This document shows, piece after piece, positions 23,001 to 33,444 of a stretch of DNA of 64,000 nt (the stretch's first letter is position 1; each line of letters starts with the position of its first letter). A program made the translations under genes and the position numbers. The DNA lies in assembly GCA_900155495.1 (NCBI GenBank), contig FTLJ01000415.1:24603-88602 (forward strand), written 5' to 3'. The notes beneath the pieces are model-generated. The model worked only from the letters and a program-made list of their open reading frames with translations, ran no database searches and had not been told where the DNA came from. This stretch comes from Porogramme epimiltina (lineage: Eukaryota > Basidiomycota > Agaricomycetes > Polyporales > Polyporaceae).

Positions 23001-24145
23001 CGCTCCCCCGCGCTTGGGGAGAGCGCCGGATCACGCAGCCCCGGCGGGGCGGATTTACGTCGACGCCTTGCTGCTTTAATGTCTGTTCTGCTAATTGTGT
23101 GTGCCGCTGCTGCTGCCGCTGCCGCCTACGCTACCTGCTGTGCGCCCGACCAGGCCCCGGCACTGCGGCTTATCGCGCGTAGCTTGTTCGTGATGGCGCC
23201 GCCGGTGCACGCTGGCGCGCACCCTCCAGTGCGTCACAGGTGCTGGGCTGCTCCGAGAACTGCGGGATCCGTCGTCGCGGGGGCGGGCCTTAGGCCTTGA
23301 TCAGGGCGAGGGGAGGGGGGGTACCGCGTCCGAGGGAGTGGGCTGACCCGACAGAGCGTCCAGAAGATTGTCGTCCCGTCCCTGGGAAGGGAGAGACCCC
23401 TGGGACTCCACCTCCTCCTACGCGCCGGCAATGATCGTGATGTGGGCTGGTAGCCGGGGCCGTGACAGGACGGCCTGGGCCGCTACGATCCCGCGACGGA
23501 CGCCCGCTGCCAGTGCTTCTGTAGGTATTGCTATTCAGTCGCGAGCCGTTAGTGCGCGCGGCGTGCCGCTATCTGGATCGCGCGTGCCCCCCCTCAGACA
23601 ATGACGGGAGACGGGGAAGGCGGCGTGGGGCAGGGCCCCCCGTAGCTTGTATGCCGCTGGACCCTTGGACCCTGCGAGTTCCCCCCCGGACGCCAGAGCC
23701 TGAGGAGCCGTGGGCGTACGTAGACTCTAGAGTTCTGAGTGTGGATGCCGGCCCGGAGGCGGCCGCCAAGGACCTCGCGTTTTCTCGCGGTGTGCGCGCG
23801 GGGCGCGGTTTCAAGTGGGCTCGGACATCTGCGTTCATTCCGAGGGCGCACGGAGGATCGACGCTGCCAGTGCGGACTGGACAGTTGACAGCGGGCGCGT
23901 GGGCGGGGCGTGGATGGATAGATGGACGGACGGATGGGGGAATCAAAGTCGTTTTTGAATCGTGTGGTCTATCGTGGGGACCCAGCTGAGTACTACTATG
24001 TCTACATTACGGTGCAGCACGCGCACGCCTTTGCCCGCGCCCGCGCCTTCTTCTTCTCGCCACTCTCCACGTCGCGGCCGGCGTCGGCGGGAGCGTGCGC
24101 GCCCGCGGCGGGCGCTGCGGCCTCTGCGAGGGGGTCCGAGCGTAG
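20100..24145. other. 4-kb GC-rich, gene-free region
   Basis: Many long ORFs exist on both strands, but they overlap in several frames at once, start from rare codons and show no family motif, which is what high GC without coding produces. The one structured element I can see is the inverted repeat at 22928-22978. Confidence 0.6.
22928..22978. repeat. Nested perfect inverted repeat with paired CCAAT boxes
   Basis: Outer arms of 13 bp (GCGCGATTGGCTG at 22928-22940 and its exact reverse complement at 22966-22978) enclose inner arms of 8 bp (CGATCCCC at 22943-22950 and GGGGATCG at 22956-22963). A 2-bp mismatched step separates the arms on each side, and the loop is 5 nt. Each outer arm carries a CCAAT box, one on each strand. 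The whole could form a 51-bp cruciform or RNA hairpin. It lies in the gene-free GC-rich region about 2.6 kb from the aldo-keto reductase. Confidence 0.9.
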
Positions 24146-25538
24146 TTACGCGATCTGCGAGGGCTTGACGGCCGGCAGGAGCGGCTGCGGGACCATCTTG
24201 GCCTGCGCGGTGAGGAGGAAGGGCAGCGAGCCGTAGTAGCCCTAGAGAACACAACACATGCGTCAGTCCTACCCCACTTTTGCTCGAGCGCGCGCGGGTC
24301 GCTCACCGTGATGTCCCAGGGGTAGCCGGGGCTGTACGGGCTCGCGTCCTCGATCGCCTTGATGTGCGCGTCGGTGAGGGTGAGGGAGAGCGCCTCGATG
24401 TTGCCGAGGAGGTGCTCGACCTTGCGGCCGCCGACGATGGGAATCACGTACGGCGCCTTCTGCATGACGTACGCGATCGCGACGGCGGAGACGTGCGGGG
24501 TGCCGAGCTCGGCGGCGACGCGCTCGAGGACGAGGCAGACGGCGCGCTCGGCGGGCGTGCGCTCCCAGGGCATGCCCATGACCGTGCGCCCCTTCTCGCC
24601 CGTCTGGCGGCGCTGCGCCTCCTCGGCGTCGGAGCGCACGTGCCCGCCGGCGAGGACGTTGAACGCGGTGATCGCGAGGCCCTCGTGGATGCACATCGGG
24701 AGGACTTCGCGCTCGATCTCGCGCTGGAGGACGGACCAGGGCGCCTGGTAGACGACGAAGGGCGTCTTGCCGTGCTGGCGGGCGTAGCAGTTGGCCTTGA
24801 CGACGAACCAGGCGGGCACGTTCGAGACACCCTAAGAGGAGAATGTGAGGACGGGGCGCGCGTCGCAGTAAGAGGGCGACATACGAGGTAGAGGACCTTG
24901 CCGGCGACGACAAGGTTGTGGAGGCTGTCCATCATCTCCTCGACGTCGGTGACGTTGTCCCAGAAGTGGACGTAGAGGATGTCGATGTAGGTCGTGCGGA
25001 AACGCTTGAGACTGCTCTCGATGGAGAGCATGAGCGACTTGGCGTTGTTGCCGGTGTAGTTGATCTTTTGCTTGAGGGTGTCATCTCCCCTGCGGAAGTT
25101 GTTCGTGTACTGCAGACGGCGGCGGTGAGCGTCGCGGTGGCGACTTGGTGTGCAGAGGACGAACCTTGGTCGTAAGAATGAGCTGGTCGCGGACGCCGCG
25201 GGCCTCCGCCCACTCGCCGATGAACTCTTCAGACGAACCGTCCTGGCTGGGTGGCGCGTACGGGGCGTCGGTATAATTGATCGCGAGCTAAAGATAATCT
25301 TCGGCGCTTACTATTGGTTGGCGGTGTCGATAAAGTTGCCACCGGCTTCATAGAACGCGTCGAGAAGGCGGAACGAGGACTCCTTGTCCATGGAACCCAT
25401 GCCGAATTCTGTCCACTTGTCGCCGATGCTCATGCCGCCGAGGCAGAGCGGGGAGACGTGGATGGCAGCGCGGGGCGCGAACTTGCGGTAGAAACCGAGC
25501 TTGGTGGGGGGCTCAGGGGCGGGGGCGTAGAGGGCCAT
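24146..25538 (-). CDS. Aldo-keto reductase, aryl-alcohol dehydrogenase type
   Basis: Five exons (25538-25312, 25246-25165, 25109-24885, 24831-24307, 24241-24146) give 384 aa. Motifs run in family order: [28 protein letters not shown] (catalytic Asp and Tyr of the barrel), [45 protein letters not shown], and [13 protein letters not shown] for NADP binding. Members of this AKR family reduce aryl and other aldehydes to alcohols with NADPH in the cytosol, and homologues sit in melleolide-type sesquiterpenoid clusters as well as in lignin metabolism. It is divergently paired with P450-C (703 bp between start codons), which suggests a shared promoter. A TATAAAG lies about 90 bp upstream of the start. 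Confidence 0.95.
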
Positions 25539-26241
25539 GGCTTCTTGGAAGGACGGGTGAGAGTGATGGGAGGTGCGAGAGGTACGAACGCAGGGGTGCT
25601 GGCTAGAACGGCGGTCTGCAACAAGACTTTATAGAGAGAGGGCGGGAATGGAAGACAAGGTCGCGAATGCCGAGCGGTGAAGAGGTGGGGTGGGCATGAT
25701 GTGAGGAAGCAGAGCTGGGGGTCGAGGACGACGAATGAGAGTGGGACAGTCGCAGGGTGGCCCGAGCCTATTTGCAGTGGAGGATGCAATTGGACGGAGA
25801 TATCCCGAGCGGAGAACGAGGAGCGTTCAGAATCCAGCTCCAGTTGGTCAACGCGGGCGTCTGATCAGCCTCCGTCAGACGGCGCCTGCTGCGGCTGCCC
25901 CGGTTGCCTTCCTGGGAGCCCTGCCGCCCCGATCTGGGAGATCTCCTTCCGATCGAGCCGACCCGGGGGAGCGGGTCGCGGCAGGGGCAGGCAGACGAGG
26001 CCTGTGCAGGTTGGGCGGGTCACATCTCAGACGCGGCCATTACCCAACGCGAGCCAGCCCTGACGCAGATGGCCTTACGCCCGTCTCTACTCGACCGCGC
26101 CATTTTATTTTCACGACAGATGACAGCGTCCTGTGTTCCGACCACGGCCTGGCGTGGGCTAGCCACTTATTCTTTGATATAATATCCTCCTCCCGCCGCA
26201 ACGTGCACTTGTCCAGATCTTCCCTTCCGCCGCCCCTCAGC
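25539..26241. promoter_or_regulatory. Divergent promoter region of the reductase and P450-C
   Basis: 703 bp between two divergent starts. TATAAAG at 25633-25627 (minus) serves the reductase and TATAATAT at 26178-26185 (plus), 57 bp before its ATG, serves P450-C. The ORFs inside are shadows. Confidence 0.6.
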
Positions 26242-28233
26242 ATGGACTCCTCGTCCCCGGTGCTTGTCGCTTCCCCCTTCCGCCTGGCCGGCCTCACCTC
26301 GTCCTCACCCATCATCCTGGGCGCGGGCGGCCTCATCGCCGTCTATCTGGTGCACCTCCTCCTCCGCGCCGTCTTCTCCCGCCGCAACCTGCCCCCAGGA
26401 CCCCCCGGCCTCCCCCTCCTCGGCAATGTCTTCGACATCAAGGGCAAGGCCTGGCTCCAGTACACCGAGTGGGCCCACAAGTACGGCCCCATCTTCTCCC
26501 TCAACATGGCCGGCACCACCCTCGTCGTCGTCAGCTCCCACAAGGTCGCCGGCGATCTCTTCGACCGCCGCTCCACCATCTACAGCGACCGCCCCAAGTC
26601 CGTCATGGCCGGCGAGATCCTCACCGGCGGCGTCTTCCTCGTCTTCACCATCTACGGCGAGCTCTGGCGCCGGCTCCGCCGCGCGTCCCACGAGGAGTTC
26701 AGCTTCACCGCGTGCAAGAAGTACCAGCCCGTGCAGAGCAAGGAGGCGTACGCGCTCGTCGCGGACCTCATCGAGGAACCTTCCAACTGGCGCGAGCTCC
26801 TGATGGCGTGAGTGTGCCTTCCTTCCCCGCCAAGCCCAGCGCTTCCCTCCCTCTCTCCTCCGCGACGCTTCTTTTGACCCTCGCGGCCCCACACTTGCAG
26901 CTCCGCCGCGTCCTCGATCCTCTCCGCGCTCTACGGCTGGGAGCGCCTCGCGCCCGCGAACCCGCTCGTGCACCAGATCCACGAGCACACGGGCCGCATC
27001 GCGTCCTCGGTGCTCCCCGGGCGCTTCATGGTCGAGTACCTGCCCTTCCTCAAGTACATCCCGTCCTGGACCGGGCTCGTGCCGTGGAAGGTCTGGGGCG
27101 AGACGTGGCACAAGCACGACACGGACATGTTCATCCGCTTCCTCGACGACGCGAGCAAGGCCGCGCAGAAGGGCGACGCCGAGGCCGCGCGCAGCTTCGC
27201 CGCCGGCCTCGTCGAGGGCGAGAAGCGCCACAACCTCGACAAGAAGCAGATGGCGTGGCTCGCGGGCAACATGTTCGGCGCCGGCGCCGAGACGGTGCGT
27301 CCTCTGCGCCTTTCGCTGTGTGCGCCTTGACGCTGACCGTACGCCGCCGCCGCCGCCGCCACTGCCACTGCAGACCGCCGGGCACCTGATCGTGTTCATG
27401 CTCGCGATGGTGCTGCACCCCGAGGTGCAGGCGCGCGCGCAGGCGGAGATCGACGCGGTCGTCGGGCGCGACCGCATGCCGTCGTTCGCGGACCGCGACG
27501 CGCTGCCGTACATCCGCGCGGTCGTGCGCGAGTCGCTGCGCTGGCGCATGGTCGGCCCGCTCGGCGTGCCGCGCACGACGGTGCAGGACGACGTGTACGA
27601 GGGGTACTTCATCCCCAAGGGTTCCGTCGTGCTCGAGAACATCTGGGCGATGAACCGGTGAGTTGGGCCGCCCGCCCGCGCGTTTTTTTGGGGGAGGGGG
27701 TTGCTTACGGCGTGGTGGTTTTTTGCGCTTCGTAGTGACCCTAAGGTGTTCCCTGACTTTGACGTGTTCCGCCCGGAGCGCTTCCTCGACGAGTCGGGCA
27801 AGAACGAGATCGCACCCCCGGACACGCACAACATGGGCCATGTTACGTTCGGCTTCGGCAGGCGGTACGCCCCCGTGTCCACCATGCTCCGCCGGCGTTC
27901 GCTGACCTTGCCGGGTACCGTCACAGCATCTGCGCGGGCTACAACTTCGCGAACCAGTCGCTCTTCATCGACATCGCGTGCCTCCTCTGGGCGTTCAACA
28001 TCCAGAAGGCGAAGGACCCCAAGACGGGCGAGGTGATCACGCCCGACCCCGACGACTTCCGCGACGGCGGCCTCGTCCTGTGCGTCTCTTCCCCCCTGTT
28101 ATTTTTGTACCCGCTCTTTCTCTGACGCTCGTTTGGATCCTCTAGGACCCCTCCGACGTTCCCGTGCGCCATTATCCCCCGCTCCGCTGACGTCGCGAGC
28201 ATCGTCGAGCGCGAGCGCGCGCATGCGCTCTAG
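26242..28233 (+). CDS. Cytochrome P450 (P450-C), paralogue of P450-B
   Basis: Six exons and five introns (26808-26900, 27295-27373, 27658-27735, 27865-27926, 28080-28145) give 537 aa. The membrane anchor is IILGAGGLIAVYLVHLLL; hinge NLPPGPPGLPLLGN; I helix FGAGAETTAGH; ExxR ESLR; FRPERF; heme loop FGFGRRICAG with Cys near 460. It matches P450-B throughout, but the first 566 nt are a single exon where B has three introns. Four intron positions are shared with B (after LLMA/LKQ, in AET|T, in RR|IC, and near the C terminus), and one (AMNR|DP) is unique to C. GC content of the exons is higher than in B. It is an ER monooxygenase of unknown substrate, paired with the aldo-keto reductase. Confidence 0.96.
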
Positions 28234-28874
28234 TGCATGGGCTTCGCCGTGTTAAGTGTTCTGAATATTAGAAGCCCCTCGGCCGGTGGTGCGGACCCCG
28301 CGGCCAGGGGCGTTCCCCTACATGTACTATCGCCTCCGCGCGCCCCGCGCGCCGCTCTTTTGCATACGCTTTCGGCTGTAGCCTTTGTCGTTAATTATTG
28401 CGCACGAATCTTAATGAACCCGGCTTCCTCGCATTACAAATATCTGGCCGTGCGGTCTGCAGAAGACGGCGTGCTCCGACGCTGCTTTCGGTGACCTCGG
28501 AGCAGAGGCCCTCTTAGGAGCCTGTTTGCGTGTACATAGTACGTACTGGGACGCGTCCCGTCGCGCGCCTGGCGGTGCGCTCCGCCGAGCTGCTTCTGGG
28601 AAGCCTGCGGGCAGATTTTTTTCGCCGTAGAGTTCACCGTCGACGGTATGGAGCACGTCCACGCTGCTATACGCCGGACCTTCTATCTATTGCGGGACCG
28701 GTGTCCCCTGGAGCTGGTAGAAGCTTGGATTAAAATTACACAACGGGGCCGCGCGCCCCTCCTTCCCCTTCTCTTCACAAAGACGACCGCTGCGCTCCGA
28801 CGGCCGCCGGGCGCGGTGCAGCTGCAGCACGCATATGTGCCGGTGTTTGAGTTCCCCCTCTGCTTCCACTTCTA
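28234..28874. other. Convergent intergenic region
   Basis: 3' flanks of P450-C (+) and the deacetylase family gene (-); no gene recognised. Confidence 0.6.
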
Positions 28875-30456
28875 TTACGCTGGTGGGTCGGCGGCTGCGG
28901 TGAAGCCGCGGGGCATGAGGGCGCCGGGGGCGGGGGCGACGCGCGCGCGGAACTCGGCGGCCATGTCCACCATGCGGGCCCACTGCACGTCGGCGTGCGT
29001 GTTGACCCACTCGATGAAGCGCTCGAGCATGAGGAGGACGTGCGGCCGCCTGCGGGGCGTGCGGAGGTTAGCGGGCGCGCCGCGTGGATGCGTGGGCGAG
29101 GGAGGTGGAAGTGGAGGTGGGACGTACCCGCTCACGTCGGGGTGGATTGTGATTGGGAAGATGAAGTTCTCTTCTTCTCTGTTGGAGGAGGCGTGAGGGA
29201 GCAGGAAGAGAAGGGTGTTAAATGAGGGTCACCTGTAGAGGTAGGTGAACGTGTCCTTCCAGAGCTGCTCGACGTCCCGAGTAGGCACCTGGAAGGTTCC
29301 GCTTTAGGAAATACACGTGCCGTGCTGGTAAACAGGACCTACCCATCCGTGCGAGTTCGCGGACGTCTTCACGAAGCTATACCACAGAGGCTCAGCTTTG
29401 GAGCTTATAGAGCAGGTTGTCCACCCACATCATGGGCGGCCAATCGTCGAGGTACCTGGTGTTTCACCCTCCCTCAGCCCTCGTTTCGGCTGTCGACAAC
29501 GCACGGGCTCACCAGTTGGCCGGGATCTCGACTATGCCGGTATCCTTACCACGGACAAGAGGTTTCATCCAAGATTCCGCCTTCGCTTCATATTCGATCT
29601 TGGTCCAGTCGTCGTCAGTCCTCAGGTAATACGCTTGGGAGCTGTGTATCGACGAGCGGTTATGTATCGGGAGAGCGCTGTGACAGAACGGGGCGTACTC
29701 ATGGGCCATGTTCGAGTGATCTGAAAAAACCAAGGGTCAGAACAACAGGGAGTTTCGGCCCCTCTTTCTGAGGAGGACTACACATACCATACTCGATCCC
29801 TTTCTCGAGCAAAAGACGCGTGTTTTCTCTACTCGTGTCCCAACATGGTGCACAGCTTCCTTTGGGGGGTATGCCGTTATTGAACTTGGTGATCACGTCG
29901 TAAGAGCGATCCAGCACATCTCTCTGCTGCTCCACGGTCAGCTTCGTCTGCCGTTCGTGGGTGTATCCGTGCAGGCCACTGGAAGTAAAAACAATGAGCA
30001 TAGAGACACATTTTAATGCTCTCGAGGAGACCTACATCTCGTGACCGCCATCCCGGATGGGAATTAGCTGCTCAGGGAAAGTCTCCACGCTATGACCTAG
30101 GGGAAGATCCCGGCCCGGTGACGTCAGTAGTGTGGGACTGGACATGTCCTACACACCAGGGATGAACCACGTCGCTTTGATGTTGTACTTGTCGAAGAGC
30201 TTCAACAACCTTGGAACGCCGACTTCTCCCGCATACATGCCCTGAGATCGAGCTTAGAGAGGATATCGCGGAGTGGTTGTAGTTCTGGAATACCCTTGAA
30301 ACATCGCACGGCGAGTCCTCAGCACCCAAAGAGCCGATCCTGTGACACACAGGACACTCGCATGAGCCATCTTTATGATATCTTAACAGTAGCCACTCAC
30401 CAGCCGGACGCGGCGTCCACATCAACTCCGAAACCGACCAGTATCTTTCGCGGCAT
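28875..30456 (-). CDS. Polysaccharide deacetylase (NodB fold) family hydrolase
   Basis: Eleven short exons (30456-30401, 30339-30294, 30241-30157, 30096-30036, 29978-29788, 29720-29513, 29455-29429, 29376-29343, 29288-29233, 29178-29128, 29049-28875) give 329 aa. Order of motifs: [15 protein letters not shown] (first metal Asp), [47 protein letters not shown] (the HxxxH metal motif), [15 protein letters not shown], and [19 protein letters not shown] (the second catalytic His loop). It has no signal peptide, unlike secreted chitin deacetylases, and belongs to the cytosolic-looking, PgdA/allantoinase-like branch of carbohydrate esterase 4-type proteins. The substrate is unknown; hydrolysis of an acetyl or amide group is expected. 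A 52-residue insert-like stretch around [11 protein letters not shown] may contain an unrecognised intron. It lies next to the P450/reductase pair. Confidence 0.85.
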
Positions 30457-30913
30457 CCTTACGGCGCAAGTGTAGGGGAAGGGTGAGGTAGTACGGAGAG
30501 ATTGCAACAAACCGGAGACTATAAAGGAACTCTTGACGAGGGGGCGCGGGAAGCGAAGAATGGTGGTATGACCGAGGTAGAAGGTGTACAGTTTGTCCTG
30601 TGACGCAACTTTCGACCCAAACAGGGTGTCAAGTGCTCACAGGAGGTGTTCTAGACATTCGACGTGCTTTTTTTGTCCTTGTGCTTGTAATCACTCACAG
30701 GCTCTGAGCGATAAGCCACAAATGCTTAATTGAGGACCGCGTCTTCGTGAAGGAGGTTGACGACAAGAAAACTTCCATTATATTCAAGCTATGAGAAATA
30801 CATAGAACTAGAAGTGTTAGGTGATCGAGCTCAGTAACTGCTCCCACATTGTAGACAAGATGCCAACCTTCGCTCACAAATATACCGTGCAACCGTCCGG
30901 CTCGCCACGAGTG
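30457..30913. other. Intergenic, promoter side of the deacetylase gene
   Basis: 457 bp; the 5' flank of the deacetylase gene would be here, and the APN1 gene ends at 30914. No coding sequence recognised. Confidence 0.5.
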
Positions 30914-32802
30914 CTATGAAACCTCGTCACAGCTATCGACATCCTCATCCTCGTCCTCGTCCGCCTTACGCTTCCCTTTCTTCCCCCTGCTTGCGCTTGT
31001 AGTCTTCCGCCCCTTCCCATCCTTCAGCTTGCTGGCCTTCTCTACAGCGTCTGCGATCTGTGTGCGACAGGTATTCAACTCTTCGTCGTCCAGGCCGTCC
31101 ACAGGTCGTCCCTCCCCATCCTGCGTGCTTGCTGATGTTGCATAGCGGCCAGAGACGCGGTTGAGCACCGAGACTTCTGTGCGCCAGACGCTCATCCCCT
31201 CTGTCGCTAACCTGTCGCGTGCGCTGCTTGACCCGGAAGAGGTGACGTCATACGCAGGTGTCTCTAAGACAAGAGGAATATCTCGTATGCGTGGATTAGA
31301 GAGAATGCGGGCGAATGTACTAAGCCCCAAGTGTCCCCTACGCGACGCAATTCGTATCAGTACTATGAGCAACGATTAGCGACTGTCCCTTACATGCCGA
31401 TATTCTCATGCCTGTCCTTCTTGCTCGCGAGGGCGCCTTTCGAGTCGTTGAGATGCATGCCACGCAGGTATGACAGCCCGACATCGCGCTCAAACTCGGT
31501 CACTGAGGTATCAGAGTTAGGGCTCGGGGTACATGTAAGTGACTGAGGCACGCACTAGTGGCTCTGCGTAGAACATATCAGTCGTGTCCCGCAAACGCGT
31601 AATGTGACGTCACTCACTCCCATCCTTCCACCGTCGTGATGTCGTAACCCTACTCGAGTCAGCTTCTTTGCAGGTTGATGGTACAATGAGTAACTTACGG
31701 CAGCGTACATATGGCCTGGGAAGGCGGTAAGTCATGCAATTGGACTGAAGTGGCCAGCCTACGTGCTTACAAGTATCCAGGCAGACACCAACGCGCGTCT
31801 TATCGCGCACTTGTTGAATGATGTTTCCAAGCTCAACAAAACGAGAACCAACGACGTTTCCCGCGCCGGCCTATTGATGATCAACATAGAGTCACGAGCT
31901 AATTGCTAAGAAAGGCACACACCATATTCTCCAAAACAATAATGACATATTTTGTCTCGTCATGTGCTCGATTTATACACTCCGCAATACGAGTGAGCGA
32001 TTCTTCCTTAGTCGCGGCTCCCACTGTGGAACCTGGACTAAAAGGGTTTTGGACAACGGAAGGCAGGTGACAGCGAGGGAGGACGCACTGGAAGTTGTAG
32101 AGGCTCAATCCAAGCTGTTCACAGCGCTTGAGATCGTCCAGAAAGCATTTGAACGATTTCTCCCTTTTCTCTCTGTGCGGGTATGATCAGAGCTACAACC
32201 GCAGGACGGTCACGCAGGTACTTACTCGTCCGGATTTGCTAAGTTGACAAGATAGCTGCCGTGGGGAAGGACATGGGATGGGGAGTATCCAAACGCCTTC
32301 ATACGTGCCTTGAACTTTTCAATGGACTCATCCTTCAAAGGAGGCGACTCCCATTTGCGTTGAGACTTCAAGAAGAGTGCAAACGCATTTGCACTTAACC
32401 GCTGTAAGCAGACATTTGGTGAGAAATGACGAGGCACACGCACCCAACGGACGCCGCGTTCACAACCGCGTTCTCAACACCACCGGCAGAAGATACATGG
32501 GGCCCGATTTTCCACCCATTCTCCACCCTCGATGCGAAATTCTCTGGCGATGGTTCCGACTTCGACGCCGCCTTCGTAGTTCGTCGCGAAGGGCCCTTTG
32601 TGGCACTCTTGGCTGTGTCTACGCGTGCCCTCTTCACTGGTCGAGGGTTGTCATCTGGGATAGCTGGCGCCGAAGTGAGCGAGGATGGTGAACGAGCGAA
32701 AGGCGGTGTTTTCGGCTTCGCCGTGGGGGCTGAGCATGACGACGCGCCTGCTGAGGTGACTGCAGCAACACGGGAGCTTCTTCTCAGGGTCATGGTGAGC
32801 AT
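30914..32802 (-). CDS. APN1: AP endonuclease, endonuclease IV family (Apn1)
   Basis: Ten exons: 32802-32444, 32393-32226, 32163-32089, 32037-31923, 31870-31771, 31715-31699, 31649-31618, 31563-31556, 31502-31394, 31337-30914; 468 aa. After a basic N-terminal tail with KRARV and RRTTK (probable nuclear signals) comes [17 protein letters not shown], then [52 protein letters not shown] and DIPLVLETP, which supply the His, Asp and Glu ligands of the three-zinc site. The C-terminal tail is lysine-rich. It cleaves DNA 5' to abasic sites in base-excision repair. Exon 8 is only 8 nt (A GCC ACT A) and restores [15 protein letters not shown]. An upstream in-frame extension from about 32877 could be a mitochondrial presequence, so the start is uncertain. 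Confidence 0.93.
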
Positions 32803-33169
32803 GTAAGACTGAGAAGAAGCGAAGCGATAAGGATTGAGCAAGTAGGTGCTTCGATGGCACCTCAAGCAGCGGCACATAGATGGTCGGTCCGTTCGCTGTG
32901 GTAAGCGTGACATCCAGCGACACGGTCACGTGACGGGGAAGAGAATCGTTACAAGAGATTTTGTTTATTATTTGCTCAGGGCGGCCAGTGGCCACCAGCA
33001 TCCAGGTGGCGTTCGCTGCGGCCTCTGGAATACTACAAGAAGTATGGAACAAGATTGAATTACAAGTAACTGTACATATAAGGGGCGATAAGGTGTCTAG
33101 AACTGGTCATTGAACAGAGACGGTCACAGTGTCCCAACAGAGCTACCAAGTTGAACTCAGTGCTTCAGC
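32803..33169. other. Intergenic, 5' flank of APN1
   Basis: No independent gene. The minus-strand frame upstream of 32802 stays open (CRCLRCHRSTYLLNPYRFAS) and may be translated as an N-terminal targeting extension of APN1. Confidence 0.4.
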
Positions 33170-33404
33170 CTACCAAGACAGGGATCGTATTGGAGATAGT
33201 GCTCCTGCAATTCTCCTTAGCGATGCTCTGTGTGAATTGCATGGAAGACACTCACGGTGTCTCCTAATCGGAAGCAGAGTGCTTCTTTCACGGACTGAGC
33301 AACTTGAGGCAAGGCGGCGGCCTGCTAGTAGTAGATTCGCGTGGGTGGCGAATCGCTCCATACCTGGTAGCAAATGCACGCCTTTAGGGGATGCAAGTGG
33401 TACT
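33170..33404 (-). pseudogene. Relic of the last exon of F-box gene A
   Basis: Downstream of the stop of F-box A the minus strand keeps an open frame, SPKGVHLLPGMERF... RHRECLPC... ending at 33170. It resembles the final exon of the paralogue F-box B, which has LLPGELHFRF and a PPRCAVC (CxxC) motif at the same spacing. An acceptor-like TCGTAG precedes it, but splicing from the last exon of A puts it out of frame, so in A this tail is not translated as it is in B. Confidence 0.45.
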
Positions 33405-33444
33405 ACGAATGAGCGTCAGAGTAGATGAAGTAGCGGACTATGAC

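Noticed and set aside
22500..23990. Several ORFs of 80-170 codons on both strands
   Set aside because: All overlap each other in high-GC sequence and none has a motif, splice pattern or plausible start context.
26305..27924. 539-codon minus-strand ORF antisense to P450-C
   Set aside because: Exact antisense of a well-supported P450; its charged, repetitive composition is the mirror of GC3-biased codons.
8993..30456. The idea that this window holds a prokaryote-type defence or CRISPR-like system
   Set aside because: Every gene has spliceosomal introns and fungal families; no direct-repeat array or prokaryotic operon structure is visible.
31161..31546. Plus-strand ORFs within APN1
   Set aside because: They lie opposite conserved APN1 exons (HLND and LETP motifs) and are shadows.
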